DNA of 36,127 nt from Robbsia andropogonis (GTDB lineage Bacteria; Pseudomonadota; Gammaproteobacteria; Burkholderiales; Burkholderiaceae). Shown in pieces: positions 30,544 through 36,127 of the stretch. Positions within the stretch are counted from its first letter, which is position 1. Every line of letters starts with the position of its first letter. The notes beneath the pieces are model-generated. The model did not search any database and was not told the DNA's origin. It saw only the letters and a program-made list of their open reading frames with translations. The stretch lies in NCBI RefSeq assembly GCF_000970345.1, contig NZ_LAQU01000019.1:62457-98583 (forward strand), in the 5' to 3' direction. Both the position numbers and the translations under genes were made by a program.

Positions 30544-30572
30544 CTTATACTGGTCTGTGATAACGCGTGTAA
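30544..30572 (-). promoter_or_regulatory. Candidate sigma-70 promoter of the secreted-protein gene
   Basis: On the minus strand TTACAC (30572-30567) and TATAAG (30549-30544) are spaced by exactly 17 bases. It would start transcription near 30537, about 93 bases before the start codon. The -35 box overlaps the left arm of a palindrome (30571-30602). Confidence 0.35.
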
Positions 30573-30602
30573 TGCAAAGCAAGTGTATCACTTCATTGCA
30601 TT
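30571..30602. repeat. 32-bp nested palindrome, possible operator
   Basis: Outer arms AATGCAA (30571-30577) and TTGCATT (30596-30602) are perfectly complementary, as are inner arms AAGTG (30581-30585) and CACTT (30589-30593). Size and nesting resemble a regulator binding site. It overlaps the -35 box of the candidate minus-strand promoter. Confidence 0.45.
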
Positions 30603-31259
30603 AACACAGACTGAGCGCTTTCATATTCTCAACGAACCGAAGCATACGAAAATCAAACCTGGGCGCATCGTCCCAAAATAGCTCGCTAATAGGTGCTGCG
30701 TCACCGGTACGCAGCATTAATGCCACAATGCTTTTGAAATAGCAGTCTTGTACCAATTCGACAAAATGCGTATCCCTCTTTCACCACGACTTGCTGAGTT
30801 CTTCGATCATCGCTCCGATTCTTATCTGTCGATAAATAGGCTTTCCTTTTATGGAACCGGGTTCCACGCAATGGGTGTTTTTGGGCATGCCAAAGCATGC
30901 TTTCAAATTGCGGCTGACGTCCTCTACCCGGCCTCAGAAAAGTGCTTTGACCACGCGGCAAGCCAGCGGCAACGAAGTCATGACACGGTTGGCGTTGACG
31001 ATTGCAGATCGATGCATTCACCCACGGTATAGACGAGAGGCATTGTCGCGGCAATCGCTTCCTGCAATTAAATCTGCCATCCATTATGTGTGATTGCAGC
31101 CATCCCCTTGTTGGCGCTGAATGGTCTTACGCAGCCGGCCAGATCAGAATTGCTATGGGATTTCGGTTATAGTTGACCGTCAACAGGCCGCCGACAACAG
31201 TCTAGGCACGCGTGCAAGTCCAGGAACATTCTATTTGCGTGTGAAAAGGAACACGATAA

Positions 31260-31745
31260 GTGAAAACGAGAGACGAAAAGCTACAAGCTTTAGCAATCGA
31301 ACTTGGCTTCGATTTGAAGGAGCAAATCAAGGTAGGGGGAAAGTACACACCGGTGTTGATCGATGGGAACGTCGCTTATGTCGCCGGTCAAATACCTCGG
31401 ATAGGTGACGTCGTTCACTTTGTTGGCATCGTCGGCGAATCAATCTCGCTTGATGACGCTCGTCGGGCAGCCGCTACGGCAACGCTTCGGGCGCTCGCAC
31501 TTGTAAAAGCAGCCTTGGGGACGCTCGATGCGATATCCGCGGTGCCACGTATTACAGTATGCGTCCGTAGCGCGCCGGACTTTACGATGCAAAGCGAAGT
31601 CGCCGATGGCGCATCTGACGCGCTGCATTCCGTTCTGGGCGACGTGGGTGTGCACACACGGACGTCTATCGGCGTTTTGCAATTGCCTAAGGGCGCCTCG
31701 GTCGAAGTGGACTGTATTTTCAAGATCGGCTCGTGCACAGCCTAA
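31260..31745 (+). CDS. RidA/YjgF-family protein
   Basis: Member of the YjgF/YER057c/UK114 family (161 residues), in the longer RidA-like subgroup rather than archetypal RidA (about 128 residues). RidA proteins hydrolyse reactive enamine/imine intermediates released by PLP enzymes; other subgroups serve in specific catabolic routes. Visible family features are G-N-V-A-Y-V-A-G-Q-I-P, V-R-S-A-P-D-F, D-G-A-S-D-A-L, T-R-T-S-I-G-V, and the C-terminal G-A-S-V-E-V-D-C-I-F. The GTG start at 31260 has AAGGA about nine bases upstream; no ATG is suitably placed. Two dehydrogenase genes follow on the same strand after 296 bases, suggesting a shared function, but the gap is wide enough for a separate promoter. 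Confidence 0.9.
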   Translation: MKTRDEKLQALAIELGFDLKEQIKVGGKYTPVLIDGNVAYVAGQIPRIGDVVHFVGIVGESISLDDARRAAATATLRALALVKAALGTLDAISAVPRITVCVRSAPDFTMQSEVADGASDALHSVLGDVGVHTRTSIGVLQLPKGASVEVDCIFKIGSCTA

Positions 31746-32041
31746 ATCAAACTTTGCGGATATGGATCAATGTGTCATCGTCGTCCCCGCGCGCCGTGCG
31801 CACTAAACCGCACGCGGTCACGCGTCCCTGTCCAACCAAGCCGGACCAGCAATCGCAAATTCGAAATGTGCATGAAGAAGTGAATGATGTTGTATAAATA
31901 CACAGCATTTCGCAAATGGAAGTCGGGAGCGTTTGCGCGCCACCGTTCTCAATACCGCGACACCAGGGTTGAAAACCGATAAGATTTAACGCCGACAGGC
32001 AGGCTAACTGAATCCGGCTTTATATTTTCAAACGAGATGCA
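31746..32041. other. Intergenic region ridA-like / SDR pair
   Basis: This 296-bp region has no credible ORF. The right half is AT-rich with TATAAA- and TATATT-like hexamers that could be -10 boxes for the dehydrogenase pair, but no well-spaced -35 is visible. No terminator is seen after the RidA-family gene. Confidence 0.3.
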
Positions 32042-32788
32042 ATGAGAAACGTTTTAGTTGTAGCAGGCGGGACGTCAGGCATCGGCGAAGCAACGGCGCT
32101 CTATTTCGCAAAGCGCGAGTGGGATGTTGCAATCATCGGCCGCAACGCAGTGGCTGGCGAACGCATCGAAGGCCAGTTGAACAGCTGCGGCGGCTTCCAT
32201 AGTTTCTATGAAGCGGACCTCACTGATCCGGAACAAGTCACGCAAGTTTTCGGCGATATCACATCGCGGTACTCACGCTTAGACGCTGCCTTCAACTGTG
32301 CTGGAATTCTTGGTACGCCCGCAAATATCCCCGATCAATCGCTGGCTGAACTTCGCCGTGTGCTTGACGTCAATTTGAGCGCGACGTTCCTCTGCCTTCA
32401 GCATCAAATGCGGATCATGTCTGCGCAGGGTCACGGATCTATCGTCAATTGTTCGTCAATCGGCGGCGTAGTCGGAATGCCGGGCATCGCGCCATATGTC
32501 GCCAGCAAACACGCCTTGATAGGGTTGACCAAGTCGGCTGCCCTCGAAGTCGCGCCGGCCGGCGTGCGAGTGAACTGTGTCAGTCCCGGTGCGACGTACA
32601 CGCCAATGCAAGAAAAGATGATTGCAAACGATCCAAATCTTGAGGCCAGTCTGGCGCAAAGCCATCCTTTAGGAAGGATTGCACGCCCGGATGAGATTGC
32701 GAGTGCAGTATTTTGGCTAAGTGCATCCGATGCGACATTCGTCACGGGAACAAATGTCATGGTCGACGGCGGATTTAGTGCACGTTAA
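32042..32788 (+). CDS. Short-chain dehydrogenase/reductase (SDR), NADP-type
   Basis: Classical SDR oxidoreductase of 248 residues. Cofactor motif G-G-T-S-G-I-G-E near the N-terminus, N-C-A-G, and the catalytic Y-V-A-S-K with Tyr152 and Lys156 are all present; the C-terminal D-G-G-F is usual. The residue after the second beta strand is Arg in I-I-G-R-N, which in this family favours NADP(H). Start ATG at 32042 is preceded only by a weak ribosome binding site. Eight bases separate it from a second SDR gene, so the two are an operon. Substrate cannot be told; 3-oxoacyl, sugar or hydroxy-acid reductases share this fold. Confidence 0.92.
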   Translation: MRNVLVVAGGTSGIGEATALYFAKREWDVAIIGRNAVAGERIEGQLNSCGGFHSFYEADLTDPEQVTQVFGDITSRYSRLDAAFNCAGILGTPANIPDQSLAELRRVLDVNLSATFLCLQHQMRIMSAQGHGSIVNCSSIGGVVGMPGIAPYVASKHALIGLTKSAALEVAPAGVRVNCVSPGATYTPMQEKMIANDPNLEASLAQSHPLGRIARPDEIASAVFWLSASDATFVTGTNVMVDGGFSAR

Positions 32789-32796
32789 GGAGCGAA

Positions 32797-33540
32797 ATGG
32801 AAAAGATTATCATTGTATCCGGGGGTAGTTCCGGCATCGGAAAAGCATGCGTGGACCGCTTCAATGCGATTGAGAATACGCGCGCTATCAATTTTGACTT
32901 GACCACTCCGGCGCCAGACCGGCCCACCGATTATGTCTCCGTAGATGTAACGGACGAAGCCTCAGTGGCGAAGGGCGTAGCGGAAGTCTTTGAGAAGTAC
33001 GGGCGAATTGACGGACTAGTGAACTGCGCCGGCCGTGGCGGTGGCGGCCATGCTCATCAGTTGGAATTAAGCGAATGGTCGAAGATTATTGACTTGAACT
33101 TGACCGGCACCTTTCTGCTTTCGAAGCACTGTCTCAAAGTGATGGTCGAACAGCGTTCTGGCGCCATTTGCAACTTATCCAGTGTCGTTGCCCTGCAGAC
33201 GCTGACTGGAGCAACGCAGTACTCCGCGTCCAAAGCTGGCGTAATAGGTCTCACCAAGACAATGGCCCTTGATTATGCGCGGCTTGGCATTCGTGTTAAC
33301 GCGATATGCCCCGGATACATCGAAACAGAAGGCGTTAGTCATCTGAATCAGCCGGAGTTGCAATTCTTGCGAGACGAGATCACGTCGTTTCACGCGACAA
33401 ATCGAAGAGGCCGTCCAGAAGAAATCGCGGCCGTCGTTGCGTTTCTCCTCTCTGACGACGCTTCGCTGGTCACGGGCAGTGTTTTAACATGTGACGGCGG
33501 CTGGACTGCCGGTCGCCACGCAGGCAATTTCCTCGAATAA
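32797..33540 (+). CDS. Short-chain dehydrogenase/reductase (SDR), NAD-type
   Basis: Second SDR of the pair (247 residues), clearly different in sequence from the first. It has S-G-G-S-S-G-I-G-K at the N-terminus, N-C-A-G-R-G-G, and the catalytic Y-S-A-S-K with Tyr142 and Lys146. The second beta strand ends in Asp (N-F-D-L), the usual sign of NAD(H) preference. Ribosome binding site AAGGAG lies just before the ATG, within the short gap after the first SDR. No terminator is evident after the stop. Two dehydrogenases with opposite predicted cofactors could carry out an oxidation-reduction pair on one substrate. Confidence 0.92.
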   Translation: MEKIIIVSGGSSGIGKACVDRFNAIENTRAINFDLTTPAPDRPTDYVSVDVTDEASVAKGVAEVFEKYGRIDGLVNCAGRGGGGHAHQLELSEWSKIIDLNLTGTFLLSKHCLKVMVEQRSGAICNLSSVVALQTLTGATQYSASKAGVIGLTKTMALDYARLGIRVNAICPGYIETEGVSHLNQPELQFLRDEITSFHATNRRGRPEEIAAVVAFLLSDDASLVTGSVLTCDGGWTAGRHAGNFLE

Positions 33541-33866
33541 TCGAGCAAGATGTCGCTATTCTAGGGGGCACCTACTTTTTAAATAGGCACTTCCGCCGTG
33601 CCGCTGATCAACAGTCCGACACACACCGTAACGACACATCCCGCAAGATGCCGGCGATGGACGCTTACCTTGATGAAGATGCCGGAAGAGCGGTACGGGC
33701 GATGGATCACAAAAGCTGCACTAGCGGCAGGCGGCAAAGCGGTTGCCATGTTCGGGGATTACAAGAAAAAGGGGCAAAAAAGCTGTCATTTAGACGCCTT
33801 TTTGTCCCCTTATACACACCCTGTCATTACGCTGGCATTCGTAACTAGTTGAATGTGAAGGTATTC
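33541..33866. other. Intergenic region between SDR pair and tRNA-Ser
   Basis: These 326 bases hold no gene I can support; the overlapping short ORFs read like chance frames. The only clear element is the tRNA terminator hairpin at 33769-33811. The sequence marks the change from the AT-richer segment to ordinary core sequence. Confidence 0.4.
33765..33811 (-). terminator. Terminator of tRNA-Ser
   Basis: On the minus strand AAGGGG-A-CAAAAAGGC pairs with GCTTTTTTG-CCCCTT across a 12-nt loop, followed by TTTTTC. The long stem with one bulged base and the T-run fit an intrinsic terminator about 55 bases after the tRNA 3' end. Confidence 0.65.
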
Positions 33867-33956
33867 TGGCGGAGAGACGGGGATTCGAACCCCGGATAGG
33901 TTTTACCCTATACACGCTTTCCAGGCGTGCGACTTAAACCGCTCATCCATCTCTCC
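33867..33956 (-). tRNA. tRNA-Ser (anticodon GGA)
   Basis: A complete serine tRNA of 90 bases including an encoded CCA end. The acceptor stem pairs GGAGAGA (33956-33950) with TCTCTCC (33877-33871), with G as discriminator base. The anticodon loop is CTGGAAA, giving anticodon GGA (plus-strand positions 33920-33922), which reads UCC and UCU. The T arm GGGGTTCGAATCCCC and the long variable arm typical of serine tRNAs are present. It is a frequent integration target of genomic islands; the adjoining left side is AT-richer. Confidence 0.97.
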
Positions 33957-34088
33957 GGAGCCGGCTATTATAGCGAAGCTTTTGAGGAATGGGGAGTTTT
34001 TTCCGAAGTACTTGGCAAGCCACGTCTCATCGGCGTTTCGCGTCCCCCTGGAAGAATCAATACGGGCATCAACCCATACCGGGCACGC

Positions 34089-34766
34089 CTACTTTCGGGT
34101 CCCAAACCCAGCGCTATAGCGCTTTTCCAACCACTGCTGAAAAAAGCCCCATGCCGTGGTCATCAGCAAATAGTAGATAGCCGCTGCACAAAATACCTCC
34201 AACACCTCGAACTTCGCCTGCATGAGCATCTGGCTGCGACGCATCAACTCTTCCATGGAGATCACCGACGTGAGCGACGTCGCTTTCAACAGGCCGTTCA
34301 CCGAGTTACCAAGCGACGGAATCATCAAGCGGAACGCCTGGGGAAACGTCACTTTCCACAACTTGACCCACCGGGGCAAGCCCAGCGCATCAGCGGCTTC
34401 GCGCTGCCCTTGCGGTACGCTGAGAAAACCGGCACGAATGATCTCGGCCAGGTACGCCGCTTCATTTAGGATCAAGGCGAAAAGCGACGATTCCAGCACG
34501 TTCAAGCGAATTCCGAACTGCGGCAATCCGGTAAAGACAATCACCAATTGCACCAGTAGCGGCGTACCACGCATGACCCAAATATAAAAGGCCGCAGGAC
34601 CGCGCAGCACCGGATTGGAAGACATGCGCAGCAGGGCGACCCCCATGCCGACAATCATGCCTCCGACGGCCGTGGCGATTGTCAGCGCGAGGGTGATTAA
34701 CGCGCCCTCCATCAAAAAAACATTGACCAGATAGCCTAGAAAATCCGGCACATTGAACAGACTCAT
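34089..34766 (-). CDS. Amino-acid ABC transporter permease (polar amino acid type)
   Basis: Inner-membrane permease of a polar amino-acid uptake system, 225 residues, with about five hydrophobic segments. The EAA loop that contacts the ATPase is visible as E-A-A-D-A-L-G-L-P-R-W followed by V-T-F-P-Q-A-F-R. R-G-T-P-L-L-V-Q-L is the other family block. The ATG at 34766 is chosen because GGGAG lies six bases upstream and M-S-L-F begins the first helix region; upstream in-frame sequence is intergenic. The binding-protein gene precedes it with a 95-bp gap; no ATPase gene follows, as the tRNA comes next. The ATPase and perhaps a second permease must be elsewhere. Confidence 0.92.
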   Translation of the reverse strand: MSLFNVPDFLGYLVNVFLMEGALITLALTIATAVGGMIVGMGVALLRMSSNPVLRGPAAFYIWVMRGTPLLVQLVIVFTGLPQFGIRLNVLESSLFALILNEAAYLAEIIRAGFLSVPQGQREAADALGLPRWVKLWKVTFPQAFRLMIPSLGNSVNGLLKATSLTSVISMEELMRRSQMLMQAKFEVLEVFCAAAIYYLLMTTAWGFFQQWLEKRYSAGFGTRK

Positions 34767-34800
34767 CTCGGCTCCCGTGTTGCCTAGATCGTTACCACCC

Positions 34801-34823
34801 GTGCGCTTATCGCCAGCGCGCAC
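34801..34823 (-). other. Hairpin between binding-protein and permease genes
   Basis: GTGCGC and GCGCAC form a 6-bp stem with an 11-nt loop and no T-run. Such intercistronic hairpins often protect the upstream binding-protein message, giving more binding protein than permease; this role is inferred. Confidence 0.35.
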
Positions 34824-34861
34824 TCATTCAATCGCAATGACCAATCGCCCGATATGCTTGC

Positions 34862-35695
34862 TTAGTTCGGCCCCGTACCGCGGATCGAGAACGTGGTTTC
34901 TTTCAATGGCGTCATGCGGAACTTCGCAAACAACTTGTCATAAGTACCGTCCGCCTTCAGCTTCGTGATCGCATCGGCCGCTGCCTGCGCGACGACCTTG
35001 TCGCGAAAGGCAAATGTGATATCCGTGCCCTGCTGCCCCCTTACCCAGACCTTGACCAGCTTGCGATCTTCCAGCGATCGCGCCGTTTCATCGATATTCA
35101 GCCCCGCCTCGACCTGACCGGCCAGCAACGCCTGTGACGTGTCCGTCACCGTCTCGAAAGTCAGGAACTGAATCGGCTGCAAGCCACGTTTCACCATGTC
35201 GTCGCTGATACCCCGGGCCTTGCGTTCCTGATACGTACCAATTTCAACCCCCACTTTACGCCCCGCAAGATCATCGAAACCATGAATGACCAGCTTGCTG
35301 CCCGGTAGCGTATAGATGCTGATCGCCTGTTGCGCGTATGGCACCATATAGAACATCTTCGAACGCTCCTCGGTCCAGAACAAGCCGGTATCGATTGCAT
35401 CGAAACGGCCGGTCTTCAGCGCCGGGATCATCGGTGGCATATCCATCCGCAGATAGGTCGGCTTCAAGCAAAGCGCTTTCGCTATCGCGTTACCCAATTC
35501 AACGTTCAGTCCTTCCAGCTCACCCTTGTCATTCACATACTGCTGGGGTGGCAATGTGGGATTGATTGACATCTGCAACTCGCCAGCCTTGACCAGGTGA
35601 TCCGAGGCGATTTTCGGCGCACAGCTTTGCGCATGCGCGACGAACGGCAAAGCCAGTCCCAGCAGCATGGAACCCAACAACTTGCTGACTTTCAT
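34862..35695 (-). CDS. Periplasmic amino-acid-binding protein of ABC transporter
   Basis: Solute-binding protein of family 3 (277 residues), the receptor of the amino-acid ABC system whose permease is encoded just after it. It has a Sec signal peptide (about residues 1-22, ending A-H-A), then a typical start of the mature domain (A-G-E-L-Q-M-S-I-N-P-T-L-P-P). Further family blocks are G-L-N-V-E-L-G-N-A-I, A-L-K-T-G-R-F-D-A-I and G-R-K-V-G-V-E-I-G-T. Start ATG 35695 is backed by AAGGGAAG upstream. The ligand is probably an amino acid or related compound, not determinable here. The leader between this gene and the MaoC gene contains a CCCCAG/CTGGGG inverted repeat (35726-35731 and 35751-35756). 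Confidence 0.93.
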   Translation of the reverse strand: MKVSKLLGSMLLGLALPFVAHAQSCAPKIASDHLVKAGELQMSINPTLPPQQYVNDKGELEGLNVELGNAIAKALCLKPTYLRMDMPPMIPALKTGRFDAIDTGLFWTEERSKMFYMVPYAQQAISIYTLPGSKLVIHGFDDLAGRKVGVEIGTYQERKARGISDDMVKRGLQPIQFLTFETVTDTSQALLAGQVEAGLNIDETARSLEDRKLVKVWVRGQQGTDITFAFRDKVVAQAAADAITKLKADGTYDKLFAKFRMTPLKETTFSIRGTGPN

Positions 35696-35898
35696 GTTTG
35701 CTTCCCTTCTACGTGTGGTGAGAGTCCCCAGCGCCTACCCCTACATTTCCCTGGGGCCTGACACCGTATTAAAATTGCGCCCCGCTTGCTTGCTAAAACT
35801 GCCTGGATACTGCTTGATACAATAAAATTTGGTCTACTACATTGTCGTATTCCGCCCGCCCGAACACCACGGCCCACAGTCGGCCGAAGCGAAAATCC

Positions 35899-36127
35899 TC
35901 ACTGGCCGCGGCAGGACAGCAAGGAAGTGTGCGTTGCGGAGATCACAACCTCGCTACGCTGATTGATCAATTCCAGCGACTCGTTGACGATGCCGCGCCC
36001 GGGCTTGGAAGTCGGACGCTTGTCAGTGAAGGTGAAACGTACATGGACAGTATCGCCCGCAATAACAGGCTTTACGAACTTCACGTCCTGCCAGCCTAGC
36101 GACGCAATCGAACTGTTGTCGTACAGC
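35899..36127 (-). CDS. MaoC-family hydratase (3' end)
   Basis: C-terminal 75 codons of a hotdog-fold MaoC-type enoyl-CoA hydratase/dehydratase; the gene continues past the right edge. The frame reads from 36126 without a start, through W-Q-D-V-K-F-V-K-P-V-I-A-G-D-T-V and then T-S-K-P-G-R-G-I-V, typical of the family, to a TGA at 35899-35901. These enzymes hydrate CoA- or related thioesters in fatty-acid, polyhydroxyalkanoate or dicarboxylate metabolism. The catalytic Asp/His region near the N-terminus lies outside the window. It is upstream of the binding-protein gene on the same strand, but 203 bp separate them. Confidence 0.88.
   Translation of the reverse strand, partial: LYDNSSIASLGWQDVKFVKPVIAGDTVHVRFTFTDKRPTSKPGRGIVNESLELINQRSEVVISATHTSLLSCRGQ

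Larger units (their letters stand above)
30445..31259. other. Gene-free stretch with decayed coding traces
   Basis: No intact gene is convincing in these 815 bases. Apart from the promoter and palindrome at its left end, the minus strand has a protein-like frame from about 31075 to 30601 that is interrupted by several in-frame stops (for example TGA at 30783-30781) and ends with TAA at 30603-30601. The last open block (30780-30604, 59 codons) has a natural composition, but I cannot name a family. Overlapping ORFs in other frames look like shadows. A short inverted repeat TTGAC-C-GTCAA lies at 31173-31183, about 75 bases before the RidA gene. Confidence 0.45.

Noticed and set aside
30701..31084. 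Minus-strand 127-codon ORF in the gene-free stretch
   Set aside because: Composition is Arg/Gln/His-rich and unnatural, it has no ribosome binding site, and another frame of the same strand reads more like protein. Probably a chance ORF.
33598..33852. Plus-strand ORF of 84 codons between the SDR pair and tRNA-Ser
   Set aside because: It runs through the tRNA terminator hairpin, has no ribosome binding site and no family resemblance.
33541..33866. Phage or island attachment site at tRNA-Ser
   Set aside because: No second copy of the tRNA 3' end and no integrase gene could be seen in the window.
35842..36099. Plus-strand ORF over the right end
   Set aside because: It is the shadow of the MaoC gene read on the minus strand, which has clear family motifs.

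Overview
The window looks like chromosomal DNA from a beta-proteobacterium, most likely the Burkholderiaceae. It is GC-rich with strongly GC-biased third positions. It carries Burkholderia-type versions of ThiC, ArfB, an MdtABC-type RND efflux operon, a FUSC membrane protein and an amino-acid ABC transporter. No species can be named from the sequence alone.

Layout. 1-938: 3' part of thiC. 1139-2036: a glycine-zipper lipoprotein, then a structured non-coding stretch ending in a clear intrinsic terminator, then arfB directly behind it. 2179-5302: a FUSC-family inner-membrane protein convergent with an Lrp/AsnC regulator. 5303-5820: a long leader holding palindromes and a tiny ORF. 5821-13894: the mdtA-mdtB-mdtC-like operon, joined by ATGA overlaps and lacking an outer-membrane channel gene. 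14082-15398: a ferredoxin/flavodoxin-NADP reductase. 15521-21875: a four-gene ligase-associated DNA repair operon (MBL exonuclease, ATP-dependent DNA ligase, Lhr-type DEXH helicase, PdeM-type metallophosphoesterase). 22020-24794: a Pat-like acyl-CoA-synthetase/GNAT fusion. 24839-25600: two small unknown genes. 25649-29742 (minus): a CheB-CheR-PAS-PAS-histidine kinase-receiver gene broken into two frames by one missing G in a homopolymer.

29.8-33.9 kb is visibly more AT-rich and looks accessory: a small secreted protein, an 815-bp stretch with no intact gene, a RidA-family protein and two consecutive SDR dehydrogenases. It ends at a tRNA-Ser(GGA) gene with its own terminator, a common island boundary, although I found no attachment-site repeat. 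34.1-36.1 kb (minus) returns to ordinary sequence: an amino-acid ABC permease and binding protein without an ATPase gene, and the 3' end of a MaoC-type hydratase.

How the genes work together. The RND operon forms an inner-membrane/periplasmic pump that must borrow an outer-membrane channel from elsewhere. The ligase cluster gives a nuclease-helicase-ligase-phosphoesterase set that fits a single DNA repair pathway. RidA plus two SDRs with different predicted cofactor preference suggest a small catabolic or stereo-inverting module. I did not find a clear-cut unknown defence or mobile system. The strongest leads are the frameshifted CheB/CheR kinase, the terminator that sits 22 nt in front of arfB, the leader of the efflux operon and the Ser/Thr insert in the MdtC-like pump.
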